A DNA stretch of 30,132 nt, taken from positions 1-30,132 of the forward strand of contig PXSZ01000016.1 of assembly GCA_003023105.1 (NCBI GenBank), read 5' to 3'. Under the pieces are notes generated by a model. That model was not told the origin of the DNA, did not search any database, and saw nothing but the letters and a program-made list of their open reading frames with translations. This DNA comes from Bacteroidetes bacterium QH_10_64_37. Lineage in GTDB: Bacteria; Bacteroidota; Rhodothermia; Rhodothermales; Salinibacteraceae. The translations under genes and the position numbers were made by a program. Shown here in pieces: positions 18,763 through 26,444 of the stretch; the first letter of the stretch is position 1, and each line of letters starts with the position of its first letter.

Positions 18763-18874
18763 CGTCCAGCGTGGAAATCTTTTGGCGGAGCGGTGCGTTC
18801 TTGATACGTGAAGGGTTCACGTGGAGTCCCTTCGCATCCCTTTCGCCGCCCATTTCCCATTCCGTTGGTCTCCC

Positions 18875-19672
18875 ATGTGTCGGCGCTGGTTTGCTCTTCC
18901 GTTTGTTCTCGGTGTTCTTCTCGTCTCCGGATTTCTGCTCTCAGTTCCCGCGTCGGCGCAGTCGACCGATACCACGGACGCGGCGCTCCGGGAGCTCATC
19001 ACGACCATTGACAGCCTCCGGCAGGCTGGCGATTTCGAGGCCGCGCTGGGCCGGCTGCAGGCGTTGCGCGACGAGCATCCCGAGCGGGTCGCTGTCTTGT
19101 GGCGCCTCGTCTACACGTGGGCCGACCTCGGGCAGGTGACCGACGACGAAGACAAGCGGACGGCGTACTACGAAAATGCTCTTGAGGTGGCAAAGGCGGG
19201 CTTCGCGGCCGACTCGACGAGTGCCCGCGCCCACCTCGCCATGGCGGTGGCGCAGGGCCGCGCCGCGCTCAATGCCGGAACCCAGGAGCGCATTCAGCGG
19301 TCCCGCGCCGTCAAGCGCCACGCCGACCGCACCATTGCCCTCGACTCGACCCTCGACGGGGCCTACCACACGCGGGGGCGGTGGCACCGGGAGGTGGAGG
19401 ACCTCGGCTTCTTTAAGCGGGCCATCGTGCGGACCGTGTACGGAGGCCTTCCGGAGTCCTCGCTGGATCAGGCGGTACAGGATTTTAAGCGGGCCATCGA
19501 GCTCAACGACAAGGTGTTCCACCACCTGGAGCTCGCCAAAACCTACCTTCAGATGGACCGGCCCGGCGCCGCGCGGCGAGAGTTGAAGACGGCCCTCGAG
19601 ATGCCCAGCGACGATCCCTTTGCGTCGAAGTATAAAAAGGAGGCGCGCACGCTGCTCGAAGACCTTGACTAG
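18875..19672 (+). CDS. Secreted TPR protein of the RMDN-like (regulator of microtubule dynamics-like) type
   Basis: The start at 18875 gives a clear signal peptide (MCRRWFALPFVLGVLLVSGF, cleavage after ASA-Q). An in-frame ATG at 18821 would place 18 extra residues in front. The mature protein is made of helical tetratricopeptide-like repeats: LRQAGDFEAALGRLQALRDEHPERVAVLWRL, a repeat around YYENALEVAKAGFAADSTSARAHLAMAVAQGR, and SLDQAVQDFKRAIELNDKVFHHLELAKTYLQM. The stretch GAYHTRGRWHREVEDLGFFKRAIVRTVYGGLPESS is characteristic of bacterial proteins annotated as RMDN-like. The role is unknown; it is probably a periplasmic scaffold. It follows gltX by 112 bases and precedes the vWA gene by 113 bases. 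Membership in either transcription unit is unclear. Confidence 0.85.
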   Translation: MCRRWFALPFVLGVLLVSGFLLSVPASAQSTDTTDAALRELITTIDSLRQAGDFEAALGRLQALRDEHPERVAVLWRLVYTWADLGQVTDDEDKRTAYYENALEVAKAGFAADSTSARAHLAMAVAQGRAALNAGTQERIQRSRAVKRHADRTIALDSTLDGAYHTRGRWHREVEDLGFFKRAIVRTVYGGLPESSLDQAVQDFKRAIELNDKVFHHLELAKTYLQMDRPGAARRELKTALEMPSDDPFASKYKKEARTLLEDLD

Positions 19673-19785
19673 CACGGGGATTCGGACAGGCCTCCCGACT
19701 TTTTTACAGCGCCCCCGGAACGTCGGCAGGGGCGGTCAATGACACGTTCGTACCGTTCTCTGTCGTTGGTCGGACCGATTCTGGC

Positions 19786-20652
19786 ATGCCGTACTCCGCC
19801 GAGATCAGTCGTCAACAACCCACCGCGGTCCTCTTTCTGCTCGACCAGTCGGCCTCGATGCAGGAGCCGTTCGGCGGGGCCGAGCAGACCGGCGACGCCG
19901 CACCCAGCCGCGCTCGCGTGCTGGCCGACACGGTGAACGATCTGCTCCAGAACCTTGTGCTACGGTGCGCGAAGGAGGAGGGGGTGCGCGACTATTTCCA
20001 CGTCGGCGTCATCGGCTACGGGGAGCGCGTGCAGCGGCTCATCCAGCCGACCGAGGAGTACGATCCCGGCACACGGCTCGTCCCCATCAGCCACCTGGCT
20101 GACCGGCCGCAGCGCATGGAGCAGCGGGTGAAGGAGGTGGACGACGGGGACGGGGGCACGACGGAGACGCGGGTGAAGGTGCCCATCTGGTTCGACCCGC
20201 ACGCCAAGAACGGCACGCCGATGTGCCAGGCGCTCGACCTTGCGGCGCAGTCCGTCCGGGACTGGATCGACCAGCATCCCCACAGCTTTCCGCCCATCGT
20301 GATCAACGTCACCGACGGGGAAGCGACGGACGGCGACCCGCTCCGCTATGCCCAGGAACTGCGCTCCTTTGCGACCGACGACGGGGAGGTGCTGCTCTTC
20401 AACGTGCACCTCTCGGAGTCGGAAGAGCCGCCCGTGGAGCTGCCTTCCAGCCTCGGCGAGGTGCCCAAGGACGACGAGTACGCCGAGGTGCTCTTCCAAA
20501 TGTCGAGCCGCCTGCCGTTCTCGATGCGATCGGCCGCCGAGCAGGAGGGGTACAGCGTGACGCTCGACACGCGCGGGTTCGTCTTCAACGCCGATCCGGT
20601 GGCGCTCGTCACCTTCCTGGAGATCGGGACGCGGCCGAGCAATCTGCGGTAA
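19786..20652 (+). CDS. vWA domain protein (TerY-like), first gene of a vWA/PP2C/kinase triad
   Basis: This is a cytoplasmic von Willebrand factor A protein with no signal peptide. The metal-ion-dependent adhesion site is complete: DQSASM (DxSxS, 20-24), Thr144 in KNGTPM, and Asp177 in INVTDGEATDGD. NGTPMCQALDLA and IVINVTDGEATDGD are typical of TerY-type proteins. Established comparative genomics describes TerY-like vWA, PP2C phosphatase and kinase genes as the TerY-P triad, thought to form a phospho-signalling complex in stress response. The next gene starts 28 bases downstream, so co-transcription is likely. No other ter genes are nearby. Confidence 0.9.
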   Translation: MPYSAEISRQQPTAVLFLLDQSASMQEPFGGAEQTGDAAPSRARVLADTVNDLLQNLVLRCAKEEGVRDYFHVGVIGYGERVQRLIQPTEEYDPGTRLVPISHLADRPQRMEQRVKEVDDGDGGTTETRVKVPIWFDPHAKNGTPMCQALDLAAQSVRDWIDQHPHSFPPIVINVTDGEATDGDPLRYAQELRSFATDDGEVLLFNVHLSESEEPPVELPSSLGEVPKDDEYAEVLFQMSSRLPFSMRSAAEQEGYSVTLDTRGFVFNADPVALVTFLEIGTRPSNLR

Positions 20653-20680
20653 GTCCCCATCATCTGCGCCTAACGTCTCG

Positions 20681-21439
20681 ATGTCGAGTCCGTCGGTCGT
20701 TTATCGGACGTGCGCGGTGCCCCGAGCGGGGAGTGAGGAGGCGGAGTACGAGGATGCCGCGGCGGTGGCGACCGAGGACTGGCCTGTGTGTGCGGCGGTG
20801 GCGGACGGCGCCACGGAGTCGGTGTTTGCCCGGGCGTGGGCCGAGCACCTCGCGCGCGGCCTCCTGGACCGCGGCGCAACGACGGCTGAGGCGTTCCGCG
20901 ACGCCATTCCGGACTGGCGAGTTGAGTGGCGGAGACGCCGGGGCGACCGCACCGAGGAACGGCCCTGGTACGTGGCGGCTAAGGCGGCGGAGGGGGCGTT
21001 CGCCGCACTGCTGGGCCTCTCGCTTCACGCCGACGGGCGGTGGCGAGCTGTGTCCATCGGCGACTGCTGCCTCTTTCAGGTGCGGGACGAGGGCCTCGCT
21101 CGGAGCTGGCCGTTCGAGGCGCCCGACACCTTCACCAACCGCCCCGCTCTGGTGCCCAGTCGCTCGGATCGATCCGTGCCCTCACCCGAGACAGCGTCCG
21201 GCACGTGGCAGCCCCAGGACACCTTCCTCCTTGCCACCGACGCCGTGGCGGCCTGGCTCCTCGGGGGCGACTCGTCGGAGGACGCCGAACGGCCGACCGG
21301 TCCACCAGTCGCGGCGGACTGGGACGAGGAGACATTTCAGAGGATCGTTGAAACGGCCCGGGCCGAGGGCGCCCTCCGCAACGACGACGCCACGCTCCTC
21401 GTGGTACACGTACCGATGCGTGAGAACATTCGTAAATGA
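20681..21439 (+). CDS. PP2C-family serine/threonine phosphatase, second gene of the triad
   Basis: It probably removes phosphate from targets of the adjacent kinase using two metal ions. PP2C motifs appear in order: EYEDAAAV (Asp25), AVADGATES (Asp42), VSIGDCCLFQVRD (127-135), FLLATDAVAAWLL (Asp187) and LRNDDATLLVV (Asp235-Asp236). The canonical SDG in the fourth motif reads TDA, a local departure, but all metal-binding acids seem present. The 252-residue length is that of a bare catalytic domain with no membrane segment. DGATES followed by a WAEHL-type helix is characteristic of the PP2C group found beside vWA and kinase genes. A 256-base non-coding stretch with strong inverted repeats separates it from the kinase. 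Confidence 0.88.
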   Translation: MSSPSVVYRTCAVPRAGSEEAEYEDAAAVATEDWPVCAAVADGATESVFARAWAEHLARGLLDRGATTAEAFRDAIPDWRVEWRRRRGDRTEERPWYVAAKAAEGAFAALLGLSLHADGRWRAVSIGDCCLFQVRDEGLARSWPFEAPDTFTNRPALVPSRSDRSVPSPETASGTWQPQDTFLLATDAVAAWLLGGDSSEDAERPTGPPVAADWDEETFQRIVETARAEGALRNDDATLLVVHVPMRENIRK

Positions 21440-21476
21440 CCGCCGCTCGCTCCCACGCCCATCCCCAATGCTCGTT

Positions 21477-21640
21477 GAGAAGCTGTTTGGCGGATTGTCT
21501 ATGGCCTGCGACTTCGCGGCTCTCGTGCAGAACGGCTTCTGCACTTCCCCGGTAGCGCCGCTACAGGAGTCGTTTGGGCGCCGTTCGTGCACGTCGCCCG
21601 CTGTGTCTCGGCTTCATATCCAACCACCAAACAGCTTCTG
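21477..21640. other. Structured non-coding element inside the triad operon
   Basis: A perfect 13-bp inverted repeat (AGAAGCTGTTTGG at 21478-21490, complement at 21627-21639) bounds the segment. Pairing continues imperfectly inwards. Inside are a perfect 8-bp hairpin GTGCAGAA-CGGC-TTCTGCAC (21525-21544) and a 5-bp hairpin GTAGC-GCC-GCTAC (21552-21564). TGAG occurs just outside or at both ends (21476-21479 and 21639-21642). It could be a miniature inverted-repeat transposable element or a structured mRNA/small RNA. No coding sequence is supported. Confidence 0.6.
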
Positions 21641-21695
21641 AGAGGGACACACTGAACGTTGCGAAGCAGGCCGCCGAAGCAAACTTTGCGTTGAA

Positions 21696-23528
21696 ATGAC
21701 AAATTACCCCACACCGAGCGACTATCAGGAGGCCCTCCAGGCGCCCAAGGTGGCTTTTGCGGATCCGGACCTCCAGGGCGCCACCCCTCGCACCAACGCG
21801 CTCGGCCTGCCGCAGCCCATCACCGGCTCCTTTGCTGCGATTTTTCCGGTGACGACCGAGACCGGCGCGCGGTACGCCGTCAAGTGCTTCCTGACTGAGG
21901 AGCCCGCGCAGCAAGACCGCTACGAGGCCGTCGCCGACGCGCTCGGGGCCATCGACCACGACGCGTTCGTCGAGTTTGCGTACCAGCCGGACGGCATTCA
22001 GGTGGGCGGAGATGCGTATCCGCTCCTCAAAATGGAGTGGGCCGAAGGCACGACGTTGAACCGGTTTGTTGAGGCCCATCTCGATCAGCCCGACGTGCTC
22101 GACCGCCTTGCCGATACGTGGGCCGATCTCATGACCGATCTTGAGACGATGGCCCTGGCCCACGGCGACCTCCAGCACGGCAACGTCTTGGTAGAGACGG
22201 CGGGCGAGGCGGTGCGGCTCCGGCTCGTAGACTACGACACCGTGTACGTCCCGGCACTGGAGGGCCGGGCGAGCACCGAGGTGGGCCACCGCAACTACCA
22301 GCATCCCGACCGCACCGACGCCGACTTCGGCCCCACCCTCGACCGGTTTGCCGGGCTCGTCATCTACACCGCATTGCGGGCCTGCGCCGTGCGGCCCGAG
22401 CTGTGGATGCAGTACGACACCGGCGAGAACCTCCTCTTCCGCGACGCCGACTTCTACACCCCAGAGGACTCGCCCCTGTTCGACGCGCTCGCACAGACCG
22501 AGCCGCTGAGTGATCTCGCCGACGCGCTGCGGACGGCCTGTTACGTGGAGCCTGCGGACGTGCCGCCGCTTGCGGCGGTCCGCGACGGAAAGCTGGAACC
22601 GAGTCGAACGACGATTTCGCGCTCCTGGACCCGACAGGACCGCGACGCGCCGGAGCGACGTCCGTTCGCCCGGGCGTTCCTGCCCGCAACGATGCTCGTC
22701 GTTCTGCTGGCGACGGGACTGGTCGTCGCCGGGTGGACCTTCAGCGGCCTCGGGCTGCTTCTGGGCGGAGCCGCGATCGGAGGGGGGATGGCCGCAGCCC
22801 GGTACCGGCGCCTGTCCCTCGTCCGGCGCCGACGCCGACTTGAGCAAGAGTCCGAGCGGTTCGCCTCGACGATCCGGGAGCTGGAGCGGGAGGTCGAGAG
22901 CCTGAAGGAGAAGCGCACCGAGCTCCGGACCTCCACGGCGTCGCGGCGCGAGGAGCGGCTGCACGAGATTCAGGAACAGGCGCTCCACGACCGCCTCAAG
23001 CATCACTTCATTGGGGAGGTGCGGGAGGTGGACGGGCTTACCCACAAGCACGTCGTGCGCCTTAAGTCTGCGGGCGTCCGCACCGCCGACGAGGCCACGC
23101 CGAAGGCCGTTGATTCCGTTCGACGCATCAGCGACCGGGCCCGCGCCCGACTCAAGATGTGGCGGGCGGCCCTGGAGGAAAAGTACGCCGACGACGTACC
23201 CGATTCGCTCTCGCCCGCGCAGGAGCGGCGCCTGCGACGCTACGTGCAGCACCGGATCGAGGACATCGACGATCAGCTCGCCCGGGCCCGCGAAAAGATC
23301 CAGACGCAGCAGGCGGAGCGTGAGCGAATCGAGGACCGGTTCGACGAGATGCCCACCGTATCCCTCGGGCGATACCTTCGGTCCCTGCTCCGGCTCGACA
23401 CGCTGCCGGACCGGACTGGCGAATCCCCGGCGGACCATCCGCCACGCCGGGCCGACGACCGTGAGGAGCGAGCGCCCGTTCCGGAGCGCATTGACGAGGA
23501 TCGCCCGTGGTGGACCCCGAGTGCGTGA
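21696..23528 (+). CDS. Kinase-like protein with membrane, coiled-coil and helix-hairpin-helix segments, third gene of the triad
   Basis: The N-terminal 270 residues form a protein-kinase fold: a glycine-loop-like TGSFAAIF, YAVKCF with Lys63, HGDLQHGNVLV (156-166; catalytic Asp158, Asn163) in place of HRDLKxxN, and LVDYDTVYV (Asp179 or Asp181) in place of DFG. The HGD and DYD variants are usual in this bacterial kinase group. A hydrophobic segment at about 329-366 gives one or two transmembrane helices. It is followed by a basic patch, a coiled coil (about 378-435), a helix-hairpin-helix-like part (VDGLTHKHVVRLKSAGVRTADEATPKAV, about 445-475) and a second coiled coil (about 505-540). The protein therefore probably signals at the inner membrane and may contact nucleic acid. 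It forms a TerY-P-type triad with the preceding vWA and PP2C genes. Confidence 0.87.
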   Translation: MTNYPTPSDYQEALQAPKVAFADPDLQGATPRTNALGLPQPITGSFAAIFPVTTETGARYAVKCFLTEEPAQQDRYEAVADALGAIDHDAFVEFAYQPDGIQVGGDAYPLLKMEWAEGTTLNRFVEAHLDQPDVLDRLADTWADLMTDLETMALAHGDLQHGNVLVETAGEAVRLRLVDYDTVYVPALEGRASTEVGHRNYQHPDRTDADFGPTLDRFAGLVIYTALRACAVRPELWMQYDTGENLLFRDADFYTPEDSPLFDALAQTEPLSDLADALRTACYVEPADVPPLAAVRDGKLEPSRTTISRSWTRQDRDAPERRPFARAFLPATMLVVLLATGLVVAGWTFSGLGLLLGGAAIGGGMAAARYRRLSLVRRRRRLEQESERFASTIRELEREVESLKEKRTELRTSTASRREERLHEIQEQALHDRLKHHFIGEVREVDGLTHKHVVRLKSAGVRTADEATPKAVDSVRRISDRARARLKMWRAALEEKYADDVPDSLSPAQERRLRRYVQHRIEDIDDQLARAREKIQTQQAERERIEDRFDEMPTVSLGRYLRSLLRLDTLPDRTGESPADHPPRRADDREERAPVPERIDEDRPWWTPSA

Positions 23529-23549
23529 ACCGCTCCTGAGTCGGCGAGA

Positions 23550-23966
23550 CTACTCGTCTTCGTCCCAAAGGTCCTCCAGGTCGTCGATCGTGGTGTCCGA
23601 CGGCTCCTCCTCGGGGGTGTCGTTGCCGCGCACGAGGGCCAAAATGGCGTTGTGGTGGACGATCATGTAGTTCGTCTCCTCGTAGCGCAGGTCGACCGCC
23701 TCATTGCTCATGAAAAAGGCAATGTCCCCCGGCTCGGCCTGCAGCGGCAGATACCGGACGGGCGTCTCCGACTCCTTCCAGGTTTCGCTCTCGCTGTACT
23801 CCGGGTTCTGTGCGAGGTAGCCGGGGCCCGTTTTGACGATCCGGCCGCTCAGCACCTCGCCCTGCTGCGACACGGAGGCCGGAAGCACGAGGCCGGTCTC
23901 CGTTTTGTCCTCGCCCGTCTGCGGTTCAATGAGAACACGATCGCCGACGACAATTAGGTCCGCCAT
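23550..23966 (-). CDS. GroES-like co-chaperonin, solitary, with acidic tail
   Basis: GroES caps the GroEL chamber. The ATG at 23966 gives MADLIVVGDRVLIEPQTGEDKTETGLVLP, the standard GroES opening (the frame is open to 24104, but that leader is basic and not protein-like). GRIVKTGPGY, LQAEPGDIAFF and the C-terminal YMIVHHNAILALVRG follow the Cpn10 pattern. At 138 residues it is longer than the usual 95 or so: it has an insertion around LAQNPEYSESETWKESE in place of the short central loop, and an acidic tail (EEEPSDTTIDDLEDLWDEDE). No groEL is adjacent, so this may be a second, specialised copy. It converges on the kinase gene with 21 bases between stops. Confidence 0.88.
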   Translation of the reverse strand: MADLIVVGDRVLIEPQTGEDKTETGLVLPASVSQQGEVLSGRIVKTGPGYLAQNPEYSESETWKESETPVRYLPLQAEPGDIAFFMSNEAVDLRYEETNYMIVHHNAILALVRGNDTPEEEPSDTTIDDLEDLWDEDE

Positions 23967-24192
23967 GAAGCTGTGGCGCAAGGTCGTAGAAGGAAGAGTG
24001 CGACGGAGGCAAAACAACGCCGTTCTTAACGACGCCGGTGGACGCTGGTTCGTTCTCCGACGATGTTTCCGGAAAAACCATACGCCCCCTCGGCTCCGAT
24101 CCAATGGGAGGAGTCCCTCCGTCCTCAGACGAAATGGAAAACGACGAAGACGAGAAAGCTCACAACATTCCGGTGGGACAGTGCGTCGGGCC

Positions 24193-25287
24193 TTACGCAG
24201 GCTGCAGGCTCGGCTCTGGGGTGGTCGGAAGGGTGAAGCTGAACGTCGAGCCCTCCCCCGCCGTGCTTTCGACGTGCAGCTCGCGGTCGTGGGCCCCCAG
24301 GATGTGCTTCACGATGGCGAGACCAAGCCCGGTTCCCCCCTGATTGCGAGAGCGGCTCTTGTCAACGCGATAGAAGCGCTCGGTGAGGCGAGAGAGATGG
24401 TCGGAGGGAATTCCGATGCCGTTGTCCACGACGCGGATTTCAACCTCGTCATCCCGGACCTCGGCCTGAAGCCACACGCTGCCGCCCTCTTCGTTGTATT
24501 TAATGGCATTGTCCACCAGGTTCACCAGTACCCGGCGAAGGCGGTCGAAGTCGCCGTAGACGTCGGGAAGGTTCGGGGCAATTTCCTTGCGCGGCGTGAT
24601 GTTTTTTTCCTCGACCCGGATCTCGACCGATTCGAGGGCCGCGTCAAACAGCTCCGCCACGTCGAACGCCTCGCTCGACATGTCCAACTCGTCCGTCTCG
24701 ATCTTCGTGATGGTGGAGAGGTCACGGGCGAGGTTGTCGAGGCGATTGGCGTGGTGGAGGATTTTTTCCAGGAAGGTGCGGTTGACGGTCTCGTCCTTCA
24801 GCGCGCCGTCGAGCAGCGTTTCGGCAAAGCCCTGCACGGAGAAGATGGGGGTCTTGAGCTCGTGGGAGACGTTGCCGATGAACTCGCGCCGGTAGCTTTC
24901 CATCTCCTTCAGCTCCTGAATCTCGTTTTCCAAGCTCTGGCCGGTGCGGTACACTTCCCAGAGGAGCGTGCTGAGCTCGTCGCCCTTGGGGCCGGAGGGA
25001 GGCCTTAAATCCTCGAACTCGTGGGTTCGAATCTGGCGCAGAATCGACTGGAGGTGGCGGAGGCGGCGGTGGAGGAGGATGTACCCTGCGACATAGACCG
25101 TCCCGGCCACGCCCAAACCAACGGCCGCGAACATCCACACTCCGGCGTTCGGGAGCAGCAGCGTCCCGAGGCCGGCGGCGAGGCCCGCCGTGCCCCCAAT
25201 CTTGAGGGCCAGGCGACTCACGAAAGGGGAGAGCTGTGGAGCGAACGACACGTGCCGTCGGAGCAGCCCATGGAGAAGAGCAGACAT
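24193..25287 (-). CDS. PhoR-like membrane sensor histidine kinase (orphan)
   Basis: This is an inner-membrane two-component kinase. The start at 25287 (MSALLHGLLRRHVSF) is preferred; an upstream in-frame start at 25353 adds 22 residues. Two hydrophobic segments lie close together (about residues 28-48 and 50-72), leaving almost no periplasmic loop. A HAMP-like linker follows. The H-box is FIGNVSHELKTPIFSVQG with His142, the N-box VDNAIKYNEEGG, the G1 box VVDNGIGIPSDHL, the F-box ERFYRVDKSRSR, and the G2 box QGGTGLGLAIVKHI. No response regulator gene is adjacent, so its partner lies elsewhere. It follows the PIG-L gene by 90 bases on the same strand. Confidence 0.93.
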   Translation of the reverse strand: MSALLHGLLRRHVSFAPQLSPFVSRLALKIGGTAGLAAGLGTLLLPNAGVWMFAAVGLGVAGTVYVAGYILLHRRLRHLQSILRQIRTHEFEDLRPPSGPKGDELSTLLWEVYRTGQSLENEIQELKEMESYRREFIGNVSHELKTPIFSVQGFAETLLDGALKDETVNRTFLEKILHHANRLDNLARDLSTITKIETDELDMSSEAFDVAELFDAALESVEIRVEEKNITPRKEIAPNLPDVYGDFDRLRRVLVNLVDNAIKYNEEGGSVWLQAEVRDDEVEIRVVDNGIGIPSDHLSRLTERFYRVDKSRSRNQGGTGLGLAIVKHILGAHDRELHVESTAGEGSTFSFTLPTTPEPSLQPA

Positions 25288-25377
25288 GTGCCGATTCGTA
25301 CTTCTAAGACCGGTCCCTGCGTTCCCCAGCGTGAACCGTGGGGGCGTTACCAAATTAAAAACCGCGCCCCTTCTTTC

Positions 25378-26127
25378 TCAGGACGCGTCGCCGAGGTCGG
25401 GGTTCTCGTTTGTGTCGGGCAACTCCTCCACCAGCGACGACAGTGGCGGATCGTGCATTTCTCCGAAGAGCTCGAACGAGAGGTGGTCGCCAACGGACTC
25501 CAGCGGCCGGTGCTTCTCGATGACGGGTCGGTACGTTTCGTAACAGTAGAGCGCCTCGCGCCCGGTGTCGAGGTCTGACGCCTGGATCGGGAGCTCGCAG
25601 TCGATGAGTGTCGGGGGCGAGTGGCGGAGGTGCGAGGGACGATCCGCATCGTCGGGAGCGGGGGGCAGCGTGTAGAAGGCGAGCCGTCGCGGGAAGGGGG
25701 CGCCGTCCTTTCGGAGAGCGCACGCCACGCGCTTCACGAGGGCGTGGGTGACCAGGTGATCGGGATGCCCGCTGATCCCGTGTACGGGATAGGTGATCAG
25801 GATGTCCGGCTCGGTTGCGTGGACGTGCTCGGCCACCTCGTCCTCCAGCACGAGCGGATTGAGCTCGGCGAGTTGCCCATCCGGATACTCCCGCACCGTG
25901 AGGGAGCTGAGGTCCAGGGTCGCGGCGGCGGCCTGCATCTCCCGGTAGCGCGTCTCGGCCATCTCGGCCTTCGAGTAGCCCAGGCGTTCGCGCTGCAAGG
26001 TCGCCTCGCCCCGCGTGAGGGCGAGCAGGTGCACCTCGTGCCCCTCGCGCCGCTGCCGGGCTATGCCGGGAGCCGGCCCGAAGCATTCGTCATCGGGGTG
26101 AGGGAAGACGTACAGGAGGGTAGCCAT
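25378..26127 (-). CDS. PIG-L (LmbE) family deacetylase
   Basis: Zn-dependent enzymes of this family remove acetyl groups from N-acetylglucosaminyl compounds, for example in mycothiol, bacillithiol or glycolipid synthesis. The zinc motif PHPDDE is at residues 9-14, the third metal ligand lies in HGISGHPDH (116-124), and the N-terminal strand is LLYVFPHPDDECFG. The 249-residue length fits. The FPHPDDE form resembles BshB2-type proteins more than the AHPDDxE of BshB1, so bacillithiol deacetylation is possible but not established; no bshA or bshC is in the window. It starts 40 bases after the Fe-S protein gene and may be in the btuB-like transcription unit. Confidence 0.9.
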   Translation of the reverse strand: MATLLYVFPHPDDECFGPAPGIARQRREGHEVHLLALTRGEATLQRERLGYSKAEMAETRYREMQAAAATLDLSSLTVREYPDGQLAELNPLVLEDEVAEHVHATEPDILITYPVHGISGHPDHLVTHALVKRVACALRKDGAPFPRRLAFYTLPPAPDDADRPSHLRHSPPTLIDCELPIQASDLDTGREALYCYETYRPVIEKHRPLESVGDHLSFELFGEMHDPPLSSLVEELPDTNENPDLGDAS

Positions 26128-26167
26128 TAACGAGACGGGGGGCGGTTGGGGAAGAAGGTCGCCGTTC

Positions 26168-26383
26168 TCACGGGGAGTCTGGTGCCTCGGCCTCCAGGGC
26201 TTCGTGGAAACAGGTCTGGCCCGTCGTCAGCATCCGCCGGACGTACGGGTGGCACAGCTGACAGTTTTCGCCGAACGTGACGTGCTCTTGCAGGGCCTCG
26301 ATGGACGAGGCGCCCGTCTCGTCGGCGATCGCCTTCAGGTGCGCAAACGTCTGGTCGTAGCAGTAGCAGCGGTCAATGTTCAT
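26168..26383 (-). CDS. Small Bfd-like [2Fe-2S]-binding protein
   Basis: This 71-residue protein starts at the ATG at 26383 (MNIDRCYCYDQTFAHLKAIA); the longer open frame upstream overlaps the propeller gene out of frame. Five cysteines are present: Cys6, Cys8, Cys41, Cys44 and Cys58. CxC followed by CxLCxPYVRRML resembles the helical BFD-like fold that binds a [2Fe-2S] cluster with a CxC plus CxxC arrangement. It probably acts in electron transfer or as a redox cofactor. It lies 61 bases after the beta-propeller lipoprotein gene and 40 bases before the deacetylase. The function in this setting is unknown; a role in reducing imported cobalamin is speculation. Confidence 0.78.
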   Translation of the reverse strand: MNIDRCYCYDQTFAHLKAIADETGASSIEALQEHVTFGENCQLCHPYVRRMLTTGQTCFHEALEAEAPDSP

Positions 26384-26444
26384 GGGGAGAGACGGTCGAA
26401 ATGTGGAGGGAACGGGCGAATGCCTTTGTCGCCCGGAAGTCCGG

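Noticed and set aside
21561..23438. 625-codon open frame antisense to the kinase gene
   Set aside because: It is a mirror frame of a GC-rich gene with Arg/Gly/Val-biased low-information sequence; the plus-strand kinase has clear catalytic motifs.
25378..26127. Naming the PIG-L deacetylase bshB1 or bshB2
   Set aside because: The zinc motif form suggests BshB2-like proteins, but no bacillithiol genes are in the window and the family has many substrates.
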